From NCBI RefSeq assembly GCF_003945595.2, contig NW_024104765.1:372001-436000 (forward strand): DNA of 64,000 nucleotides. The letters are read 5' to 3'. Shown here one piece after another: positions 49,801-61,800 of this stretch. The notes under the pieces are model-generated. The model was given only the letters and a program-made list of their open reading frames with translations. It did not search any database and was not told the origin of the DNA. Each line of letters opens with the position of its first letter. Position 1 is the stretch's first letter. The DNA comes from Pipra filicauda. Its lineage: Eukaryota > Chordata > Aves > Passeriformes > Pipridae. The position numbers were made by a program, and so were the translations under genes.

Positions 49801-52800
49801 ACTAAACACATCACAGCAACGTGCAGATTTTTTCCACATGTTACTGACTTCATATAAAAGAACACGGTTTACAAAATTATTTTTTTCTAAAGCTGGGAAA
49901 AAGAAGATCTAAAAGCATCATGAGATATCTCCCTGGTAATACTAGAGCAAAAAAGAGTTTCACACAAGTGAGGAGGTAATCCAATTATTGATACTGCTGG
50001 AACTATTAAAATCAAAATAATCAAACCAAGAAATATAAAAACATTCCCTGACTATAACTGCTTCATCCAGATTGATTAAGGAGAAAATACAATGTCAAAC
50101 GAAATAAAAGTTCCTTTGAAACTAATTGCAATGAATTTTTATAATAGAGAATAACTCCAGAGCTGATTTTCATAGGATCATAGAAAGGCTTGGGTTGGTA
50201 AGGACCTCAAAGATCACCTAATTCCAACCCTCCTGCCATAGGGAGGGACATTTTCCACTACACCACATTGCTCAGAGACCCATCCAACCTGGTCTTGAAC
50301 ACTTCCAAGGATGGGGCATCCACAGCGCCTCTGGGCAAGCTGTTCCAGTGCTTCGTCACTGTCACAGTAAAGAATTTATTACTAATATCGAATCTAAACC
50401 TACTCTCTTTTAGTTTAAAGTTATTTTTCAACCATTCTGTGGGTCGTGAACTGAAACAGAACCAAGAAACACTGAGGCACAGCTGCTGGGCAGTAAGGGC
50501 ATCTATTTTACTGCCAAAAATACCATGTGTCTAAGTCAGATTGTGAGCAAGAGACCCCCCTGGATTACTGGAAAGAGTCAGGCTCAAAAGTGTTTGCTGA
50601 ATCTAGAATTACTTACCACATAAATCATAGTATCACAGCTGTGCTTGTTCATTCGGTCTATAGCAGCCGCAAGATCTCTGGAAGAGATAATAAGAAACTA
50701 TTTGGAATTTCACTCAAACATACGTCATTATTTCCCTCTCGGAAAAATAATCTACTTTTTATGAAGGGGAGAGGACTGCCCAGTTAGAAGGATCTATGTA
50801 TGCCTTACATAAAAAAAAAAGAGATGTATAATTAGCTGATGACATGTTTGAAATGTTTTTTTAAACCACTAACTATGAAAATTACTGAGGAAACAGTTCT
50901 TACGTGCAGAGTAGGTCTGCTCTCTGTCTGCCTACTGGGACACGAGAGAAACAACCCTCTCTCGGAAAACTAACCCAGTGCTTAGCATTAGGTTACATGG
51001 CACAAAGCTCATCTTCACATACACACACAGCAGTACAGAGAAACAACTTGCTCGAGCCCCTCCCAGGGGCTGTCACAAGAGAGCCATAGGCCCCACGTTC
51101 CAGTCTGAAAGCCTCCTCAGGGGCCACCACAGCAGCTCTCCAGACCACCTGACTGAGGGAGGGTACTGCTTAAGGACATGGGACACATGGGATGAAGGGG
51201 AAAAGCGTTTTGCAATTGCCCAAGACTTAGCATAGGACGCTCAGGGGAGGAACCAAGGACAGGAAAAGAAAGGGAGATGATAACAGGGACAGGTGGCTTG
51301 TAAGCCAATTGCTGGGTAGTATGTTTGCTCAGTTGTGCCCTGAACTTCATCAGCACGATCTCTCCTGTTTTCTCATAAAACTCTATTTCAAACTCTCCCT
51401 AGGTGAGGGGGCTCTCTCTTCTGTATGCACGTGAATTTGGAGGTCTAAGTACCATTATCTGCAGTTGGGGCATACAGCTCATATGGGCTGTGCATCTGTG
51501 GTGCCAGCAACTGAAGGGAACTGGGCATAAGCGAAATTAAGTGATAGCAACTGGAGTCTGACCATGGGTCACAGGGGCCAAGATGTCTCTGATGCCAACA
51601 TCTGGAGTGAGGGCACACACATCAACATGTGACTGAGCAATATCAAGCTGAATAGACAGCAAGTAGGAGAAGTAAGCTGGGAAGTATCCAGATAAATGTG
51701 TGCCTTCAAAGAGGAGGCACCCAGAGGAGTCTGTACCGTTGGCATCAGGGGGTCCAGGCCAGCAGCTGGAGAGACCATGGGGCCAGGGGGCTGACTGAGA
51801 GATCTGTCTGGGTACATGTGTCTCTATGGAGAAGGCAATGGAGCAGAGCAGGGATCCTGAGCCAATAGTCACATGTCTAAGCTCAGTTACTGGAGAGATC
51901 CAGTGTGTCTGTGCCAGTAACCAGAGCGGGGCTATGGGCCGTGGGGACTTGCATGTCCAGGTGCCAACAGCTGGGGAGACCTGGGGATCCAGGGACAGCT
52001 AATGGGCAGAATATCAGCTACTAGAGGGATACATAGGGTACATACGTACTCTGTACCTACAATACATACGTATATTACTTGGGTTTCTAAATAATACATA
52101 TCACATAAATAAGTGTGTATATCTCAGGAAGTCCCCCATCATCCCCACATCACCATTGGCCAATCAGAGCTCAGATCAGTCCAACAGTTTAATTACCTCG
52201 GTAGCCTCATCTCTTCAGATGGCAAGATCGACGGAGAGATCGACAGCAGGTTAGCAAAGGCATATAGTGCTTTTGGAAAACTCCACAAAAGAGTATGGCG
52301 TAACAAACACTTGAAGAAAAGCACCAAGATCAGTGTTTACAGAGCCACAGTGCTGTCTACTCTCTTGTATGGCTCCGAATCATGGGGCATCTACCGCCAC
52401 CACCTGCGTCTCTTAGAACGCTTCCATCAACGCTGTCTCCGCACAATCCTAAACATCCACTGGTCAGATTATGTGACCAACACATCTGTTCTGGAACAGG
52501 CAGCTATCACAAGTATTGAGGCCATGTTGATGAGAACACAGCTGCGATGGGCAGGGCATGTCTCAAGGATGAAGGACCACCGCCTCCCTAAGATCTTGCT
52601 TTATGGTGAACTTGCCACTGGCTGCCGCAAGAGAGGAGCCCGGAAGAAAAGATACAAGGACTCCCTGAAACAACATCTCAGCCTTGGCCATATTGATCAA
52701 CATAACTGGTCTACTCTGGCCTTAAATCGGGAGGCCTGGAGACACACCATCTATAATGCAGCTGTCTCCTTTGAGAACACACGCAGGATCACCCTCGAGG

Positions 52801-55800
52801 AAAAAAGGCAACGCAGAAAGAACCGTGTATTGCAGAATACACCATCTAAGGAGTCTTTCTGCTGTGCCTTTTGCAATCGGATATGTCTGTCACGTATTGG
52901 CCTCATAAGCCACCAGCGTGCCTGTAGCAAATGTGGACAGAGCCTTCCCAAATCTTCGTTCGCGAAGCCCAGCCATGATATCTACACACAGACATATATA
53001 TCTATTTCTTCATAGTAACAGACCTTCATTCTGATCAGCCAGAGGGGAACAAAACACCAAATGTGCTGTCTGAGGGCTGAGTGGTTTTGGCTGGGGTGTG
53101 TGGGTGTGTGGGGGTGTGTGTATTTGTGTGTGTATCTGTGCCTAGTTCGAACAGGTGATCAGCCTTACTACTGCTTGACCTCTGGGCATGGAGCTGTGGC
53201 ATCATTGTCTCTGTTTGGTTACAGGATTCAGCAGCTCCTTAATGAGCAGGATTGACTGCAACATCTCTCTAATAACCTCACCCTGAAAAGCTGTACACAG
53301 TTTACCCTGAGAGCTGGACCTCTGATTTGTTTGCATTACTGGCACAAAGAAACTGTTAAGGCTTCTATATTAAAATACCCAAGAGGAATTTCAGGATACT
53401 GATGATGTGGCAGGAAAACAGCAATAAAATTGATGTTACAGTGCTGGTGGTCCACTGAGTAAATGCAGACATGGCTGAGACATCATTTTTTTCTGCATCA
53501 CATTGTCAATAAACATTTTAAGCAAAGATCTTTCTAAAACCTTCACTATTTGGCAACTATTTACTAGATCAAGAGATCCCAGTTTTGTTTTCAAAGTTAG
53601 TAGCTGAAGAAAGTATTATGATTTATGCAAAGAAGAGATTTACTTACAGACTGCTTAAGGGGAGGAAGAGTATTTAAAAGCCATTGTTTTTCCTCATCCA
53701 TTTTTATCCTGACATAGTTACATTGATAGTTCCAGTTACGATTACTCAACAATAAGGGTGTTCCATCCCAGCAATAAAAAGCTTCAAAATCTGTACTATC
53801 AGTTACAAACGTACTCATGTACAAAAGTTTACTGGCAAAATAAATGGCAATGAACACAGATGAGCTTACTTGCCTTGTTATATAAAGAGATGTCCCATCA
53901 CTACGCATGACAGTGCAAACTGATGAGAGGTCTTTCTTTTCCGAAAGATCCACGATTCCTGTCCCTTTTCTGTAAGTTGAGATAAAATACTGATGTAACT
54001 GCAAGCTAATATACAGGTAAATTCAGATAAGACTGAGGTCAGAACCAAAATGGCCTCTTGCCTCCAACCCCCTCACTGTAGACAACTTTATTCTTTTTCT
54101 TTGAATGACTGTCTCCTTTAAGTATTTTTGAAGACTGTTCCCGTAAGTGTGTTGTCACCACTGCTTATGCCAGGGAGCCTGTCCATGTTCTGGTGCATTC
54201 CATGATTATGGCTTCCATCTCAGTTCAGCCAGGCACCTGCTTCATCAAAGCAAGGATCTCATCTAACTCTGCTCATTAAATGGTACATGCAGCTACCAAA
54301 TTAATTAACAGCCTAAAAGGCCATTATGAGTTGAACACTGTCATTGTACTTAATTTGTCATGGCCAAGTTTCTGTACTGGCCACAGAAAGGCAAACTTAA
54401 TTTTTAACTGTGAGTGCACAAATCCTCTTGGTCTTCTACTAGGACAGCTACCAAGACCATTTAAAGAAAACTCTTCGCCTTAGATTATGTACAAACCTCA
54501 CTCATCATATCTTGTTTGAAATGCAACTGAGATGTTAAGTAAATTACACTGATTGAATAATGAGTCCATACGTTGTTTTTTGAAGAAGTCCCTTATCTTC
54601 CAACATCTTTAGAACCTCCTGGGCCTTCTCTCGGTAATGTGACTCTCCAGAATATTCATCAAAGTGCACTCCTAGACGCTGAAAAGTTCCAAGAATATCA
54701 AAGAAGGGCAAAACTGATAAGATTGAGGTTAATAATTTCTTCAAATTAAGTAAGACAATAGGTCTGCATCACACATCAGATAGAGTGCAAAGATTAATTT
54801 TATTCCAGGAAAGATCACTTCATTGTTAAGAGAAAAGGATATTTGGATTTTGATTTAATTGATTTCTGCATTAGAATTAATCTCCCTAAATTGAATACAG
54901 CCTGGGTATAATGTTCATGAGAAATTAGGCGTAAACTGCTTAAAGCAATCAGTACAAAAATTCTGAGGCAGGTCTTTAACTTGGTGTGCTGGAGGTGAGA
55001 GCCATGGACTGCAGAGATTGTACTTGGACATAAAACCAACTCTATTTGAAAGGAAACTGAAAGAAATTTAAAAAGGCAGAAGCTGCTCACAAACATTGCT
55101 GAGCATACAGAAGTCATCATTACTATGAAGCCTGAAGGTACACTCAGGAAAGACAGGATGACCTTAACTGTCAAAACTGGTCAGTCCATCAGCTGAATAT
55201 TTATTAGTTTGAATGAAATTGGGAGACAAAGATCTAGCTGTACCAGTCATTATGTGATCAGTGATGAGTGACCATCACAATTCAGCTGCATACACAGCCC
55301 AATACCTGTTTACCCTTACAGGTGAGCTTTCCACTAGAATTATCAAGTGTCTCACTTAGGAGATCTTAACTTAGAATACTTGGCTTGACTCCACAGATAT
55401 GTTTCAGGGAAGAAATTAAAGCACAGACAGGTTATCTGGACTATTGAGGAAAGGGCAGGCAACTTCTGTTTTTAACTTTGCAATCGAGGATGAAACAAAA
55501 CGTGACCAATTTCTACAAATACAGCAAGAGGAATGAGATAGAAAAGTGAAATTTTAAATAAATAATAATAATAATAGAAGAAGAAAGAGATAGAAAACAA
55601 GTCACAAACTCTCTGGAGCTGCAAGTTAAAAAAAAAATGTCTAAGCCCATCAAAACTGGCCACCCATTCCAGAATTCCATCACAAGTGGGAAAAACACCA
55701 GCTAATCTTCAGATGGACTCCACTGGCTCTTTAGTAGTATCAATACCAAGAGACTGGATTCAGTGTTACATAGACATCATTAAATAAAAAGTATCTAGGA

Positions 55801-58800
55801 TGTCAGCAACTAAAGTGATGGTCTGCTTGGATGCAGATCAGCTACTGTGCTTTTTCCAAACAGAATGGGGCGTAACCTGGCTTATCGAGAAAAAGCTTCC
55901 CCACAACACCCTTAAGGTTATGGGAAAGGCAACGAATCGACAGTATTAGAGCAATCTCTGTTCCTAAGTGAGTTCACTGCTTGGCAATCTCCTGGATGAA
56001 AAGGTACTGTGCACTATCAATTATACTGATGAAGCAATAGAGAAAAAGAGACCAAGAACACAGAGAAAGCAGTGGATGATTTGTACCTTATAAATCTGGA
56101 TGTATTCCTCAATACTGAAGTCTCTAAATTGTTTCCAAAGTGACAATGTCTGCTCATCATGTTCCTCCAGTTTTCTAAAGAAATCCTTCGCCAGTTTTTT
56201 TGTGTTTTCATCTTCTGCTGCTTTGTTAATCTGCACATACACCTAAAATATGACAATGTTGAAATAGTATAATCCTCCCCTCCAATAAAATAAAGTTCTA
56301 CAAGAACAATACAAATACATTTAAAGATGACATTTGTAACGTCAAAATTCTAAAGACATGTTAAAGAAACACATTTCCCATTTAAAGAAAGAATGAATAG
56401 CCCAAAGTCCAATAGGAAAATGTGCAGCTTATCTTGAAAGAAGACTAATGCTGTAATTCCTTACTGCTGCTGCTATGATCCTCTTCATAACCTTGAAAGT
56501 GCTGCAGCAGCAAAATGTGGAAGAACTCATTTATGTGTGCAAACGAAACCATCACGGACATTTAAACCACAGACCTTTCTTTGGAGAACCACAAAGATGA
56601 TACTTAAAACAACTACACTGCCTAAAAATGAGATAGGAACTGAAACAGCAAAATCCTTGATAGACTCAGTATTTTACAAGCTCAAAAAGAAAACCCCAAC
56701 CCATTTATGATGAAAAAAAAGTTAATGCTGTTTAACTTTTAAATATTTGTAGGAGTTTTGATCCTCAAATCATTACAATCTCGATAAAAAATAAGTAATT
56801 GTAAAAACTCCATTCCTGTAACGTTCAATGAGTGTGCCAACAATGCAAACCTTGCTTCAACGGGTTCCTCTTTTCTAGAGCAAAACTCACTTTTCCCCTT
56901 CAAGTCTGAAGATTTTTGGAGATTTTTAACTGCTGACAAGTTTCAAAGTTTATTGTTTGCTTAGTTCTACTATGAAAAATAAATTTAAAGTAGAGGGAAA
57001 ATTCAATCTGTTCCAAGAAACCAGTAGTTTCACACATTCTAGTGTCCACCTATGCCCAATCTTTTATGTTATACGGCAAAAAAAAAATGCAAAAAGCATA
57101 TTTGCATTTGCCTCGTCACCAAAATGGAAGGTGCAAAGATGTTTGGAAAGGTACATTTGTATATACATTTATTTATATAGAAACTGTGCTATGGAAATGT
57201 TCTTTTTAAATGAACTATAGGAAAGATTAATTTCATACAACAGCAGAAAAAACACCACTTTGAAACACATCTCAGTTTTTGATATAACTAGGGATACAGC
57301 TGAACAAACACTTAGGAATTGGGAATAATTGAAAAATCAATTTGGTCTTAAACGACTACTGTTTTAGAACCTTTTGCATCTTGACTGAATACTGTTCTCT
57401 ACATTTGAAGGTAATAAAGCCTACAAACTGTTGCAATTTTAAAGCTTTAGTGCAAAATTCAAGTATTAAAAATTTAAATTCTAAGAATGGACTTAAATTA
57501 TAAAAAAAGTAATACACAGCATGCACAACCACAAAACATGACTACTTTTTTTCTCTTAATCAGTCCTACAGCTCTAAAACACCTCCATATTGAGAATCTA
57601 TCAATTCAATTCAGCAGGGCTCAGGGATGAAGGAATAAGAACAAAATTTACCTATATCAAAGAAGCTGGCAAGCTCAGAAGGAGCTATTCTGCCACATAA
57701 ACAATCTCACTAACATGCATTCAGCTGTTGACTATTCAAATACTCAAACACAGTTTGCTCCTTCACCAATAAACAGATTTATGCAGAACAGTCATCCTGC
57801 AACACGCTGTCTGAACACTGCTGGCCATGGTTCCCATATCCAGCTCACAGGGTGAAGCACAGTTCAGCTTAGTAATGAGAGAACATCTGACAGTGTCACA
57901 CAAGAACACTGACAAAGCCTCATTAACGTGTGAGATCTTCCTTTTAGAGGCTGAGGACTTGAACATCAGCCACTCAGAAAATTTTGTCCACCTATCCATA
58001 CAGTTATTGGATCTGTGCAGGTAAGTATGTAAGTCCTTTTTGTGTATTGTATATATGTTACATCCAGCACGGTTGTCACCCAAAGATCACTTATAAGTAC
58101 CAAAGACTGACAAAATCTTTTTGGTTCACTGCACTATATGAAAACAAGGAAGTGATATAGGAACTGCTAAAGAGGAAGAAGTAAGTACTAACTCAGATGG
58201 TATTAGGCATATTGGAATGGAGCAATCCAACAACCAAAACCATATTAATCCTGGAAAGACAAAGCTTGCTAAAATACCTCAATCTTCATTGCTAACTGGG
58301 AGAGTCCACTGAGTCAGGTTTGTCCCTGACACACAGAAATGCAATCGATAGCACTTGTACCATCTGTGGGCTTGGTGGGTAACTGAGAGGGCAACCTCCT
58401 GCAATAAAACAGCCTTCCCTACTGCTGCAAGGCATTTCTTGAATGGCTGTCAGCAGAAACTATACCTTCTAATGCTCCTGGCTCTTTCACACTCCTGGAA
58501 GAAAGAGCATTCTGCAGAGCCAGAGCAGCATTCTGGAAAGTGACAGTCACTTCTCCTTAGCTATAAATGTTAAAGCTCCATATTAGACACAAAACTCTTT
58601 CAAGATCCTTTTGCCCCATCATAGTGAATCGTGCATGGAGCAATGAAAATCAAATTCTAAAAACACTAGCAACAGGCATACATCTCACTTTTCACAACTT
58701 TGGTAACCAAAAGCATCAGATGCAGTCTCTACTGCCACAGCCCAGGCTTGCACTACTCCTTCAAGTACGGTCATTTAAATCCCACGTGAGTCTCCTCGTG

Positions 58801-61800
58801 ACCCTGCAGACACATTAAAATCACTTTTTGTACTGATTCTGTACAGAACTGACAGCTAAGTTAAATGGATTGTCCTCTGAAGTGTATAGTTGGTCTTCTC
58901 TGAACTTACCTCAAACAGGTGTTGTAAAGGACTGGATTTTAGTTTTTCTTTGTTGCCAAAGGATTGGAAACCAACACCCAATAAGCCTTGAATAACAATT
59001 AAATACAGAGTTAGGCAACAACACAGAGTATGTTATGTTATTTTCATAAGCAAGTCTAGTTCTAGCACTGTAGCCAATAAAACAAATGCCCTACATTTTA
59101 AAACAATAATGTATGCTACAAAAATAAAGCATATGAAAAGCATAACCTATTATTCCACTGCATGAGAAAAACATCCCAAAAATATAATAGCTAGAAACTA
59201 GTAAGAAATACTGTGTTGATTTTTCAATTCCTCATAATTAGAATTTGTGTTTCTGGACTTGTAGAGAAAATCAACTTTTACACAGCCATGACCTGCAAAT
59301 GACAAGTCACATAGTGGAAACTGTCCAGCAACAGATCATGCTCAAAACTCTGTTTTGCTTTCTCCCTTAAGAGTATTATCGTTTCAAGGACAACAGAAAC
59401 AGGAACACAATGTGGTATTCCACATATCACTCATGCAATATTTTCAAAGGAACTTTTTGCTGCATGCTTAGAATACGCAGCTTTTTTCACATGTCCAATT
59501 TGGCTTCAGCTCTTCCCAAAAGCCACCTGAAAGGGCAAGAAATCCAAATCCCATTCTTTTTGTCTGAAAAAAACACCACACTAACACCTTCAGTAATGTC
59601 TCTTAGATTATGTGACGCTAAATTCAAGGCCACCTTACTCCTCTGAGTTGACAAGGACCAGGACTGATGTAGGAATAGGTATGCAGTTATCCTTTTCAAA
59701 AACCCTCCGCAACTAAACAAATAGCACTGTCTCAAGACTTCCCTCTAAGAAACACTGAGCGTAGTAGAAGCCATGGCAGACTCAAGGAAGAAAAACAGGT
59801 TAGGGTTTAGGAAATAAAATTAGTCTAATCCTACTGAAAGAAAGTTTAGCTAAGGACAGCTTGTTCTACAAACAATTGGAGCTTGATTTCCTAATGATCT
59901 CTCTTAGATATTAGTGTACCTAAATATTCCACTTTTCAATGCTGACTTCACAAACCAATCCCCAGCACAACTGCCAGTCTTTATTTAACCCAAACACATC
60001 CTTCCACACAGTTTCTGTCTTCCCTGAACTACCTCCAGACCTTGGTACACTCACCAGTTATTGGCAAGATGCAGCACGTGTTGAGACCAGTTCTGAGTTA
60101 GAGGTGCTGACTGATTTGCTGGCAGGCTAAACACAAAAGTTAACTCTCTCCCACAGGGCGTTACATTGTATTTTTATCCCTATTCAGCTGCCAACTGTCA
60201 CAATTCCAAAGGAAATTAGTTTTCTTGGAGACATTTTTCCTTGTCAGATCTGGTTGAAGTTGGTCAATGGGTTCAAAATCTATTAGGAGCAGAGTGACAG
60301 GAAGACAGATTGACAGACAGTGTGGCTGCATAAACACTGTTACCTTAAGAAACCTGTCCCAAAACTGCCTGAAGGCTGAGCACTTCTTTGCCACGTTTGA
60401 GCAAAATATGTTTTCAATCATTAAATTTTAAAGCCTCTGACAACAGCAGTTGTAAAAGAAATGCTGACAGACGGTTAATTACAGCACTGCTTCTGAGAAA
60501 GGACCACTATAGCAATATTTCAATGCTGTAATTTTGTGAAGCATGACTATATTATTTGTTATAATACCTGTCATATATTTGAGCTAAGCCAGCCCAGATA
60601 AAGAGGGGATCACCTATTTTGAAAGAAACAGTTGGAACTACTAGGTCAGTTGTGTGCTGCTTAACAGGTACATGTAAATAACAGGCATTGTGATCTTTAT
60701 ACCTTCAGGAAACTTAGCATTAAAATACATTAAATTCCTAATATTGAGAATTCAGAGTGCTATTTAGTATCTTCAAAGAAAGACAGAATGAGGTCAGCTG
60801 AGAAGCCTTTTAACCACATTGCATTTCATTGCTTCACTGTCATTGCCACATTGATTATACAATAGCATAGTGATAAAATTATGTTTAAGGGTCAAAAATG
60901 AATGAAATATGCAATAATGAAACTGACTGAATTTTTGGTGAACTCATTCCGCATTCAATTCCTATAAACAAATTCTAAGTGAGGCAAAGCTCTGCTATAA
61001 GCTACTGTTTCATCAGAAACAGGATCAGGGAAGGCAAGCTGCAGAGGAAATAATTTAACAAAGGAAAGAATATTCTATTACTGGTCTCACAGTCATACGA
61101 ACATTACACTGCACTGTCTAAATGCCAGGAATTTAATCTAGAAGGATAATGGGTAAACTGAATATTTTTGTTACGTTATCTACAGTTAGGAATCTAAATA
61201 CATAAATGGAGTGAAAGTAGAGTATTTAGTAACCCAGCTCTGTCCATAAAATTGATTCCTTGATGTCCCCATAAACAGCAGTACCATTGAAACTGGAGGG
61301 GGTAGAATAAAGGCTGGAATAAGCAAAAGTGACTGCTTAATGGACACTGCACTTTGTGTTTGCCATTCAAAAATAGTTTCCAAAGCTTATTACAAAAGAA
61401 GTGGGGAATTTTTATAGTTTTCACAGGTGTACCAGCCTTAAAGAATGAGCAAGGGAGGATGACTGCCTTTTTTTAAATGCCGAAAATATGTCAAAACAGC
61501 TTTTTTGAGGAAATTAGAAAAAAAAGAGGACAATACAAATAAATTTAAAATGCAAGATTAACAGAAGTCAACAAAGTTGTGAATTCTATGGATGGGTCAG
61601 CTGCCATAAAAGAGGGATGGCTATAGATCCAGCAATTGGACTTAAATGATCTGTGGTCAGGGAATAAATATCAAGCTATGCAAGGCTGTACATGAGAGGA
61701 TTTTTCAGTCCTCACTTATCTAATGGACATTTCAGAAGAGGTAGGGGTGTCTATGTGTGTGCATATATGATTGATAGTTTTCCACAACCTATTCACTTGC

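Larger units (their letters stand above)
50678..53873 (-). other. RARS2 GC-AG intron hosting a minisatellite and an RTE element
   Basis: This 3.2 kb intron has donor GCAAGT and acceptor TCTTCCAG. It holds a degenerate minisatellite-like block at about 51500-52020, the RTE insertion at about 52113-53010, and a GT-rich tract at 53093-53139. The segment 50900-51450, with an ATAAAACTC motif near 51377, may be LTR-derived, but I cannot classify it. Confidence 0.8.

Noticed and set aside
51537..51872. 111-codon minus-strand ORF
   Set aside because: It falls in the degenerate repeat block and has no recognisable domain.
53868..53873. GTAAGC as the donor of RARS2 exon 5
   Set aside because: Using it would add four bases and break the frame with the exon at 50617-50677, which begins with the last base of an Arg codon. 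The GC donor fits.
53597..54004. 135-codon minus-strand ORF as a single exon
   Set aside because: Only 53874-53969 is coding; the frame runs into introns on both sides.
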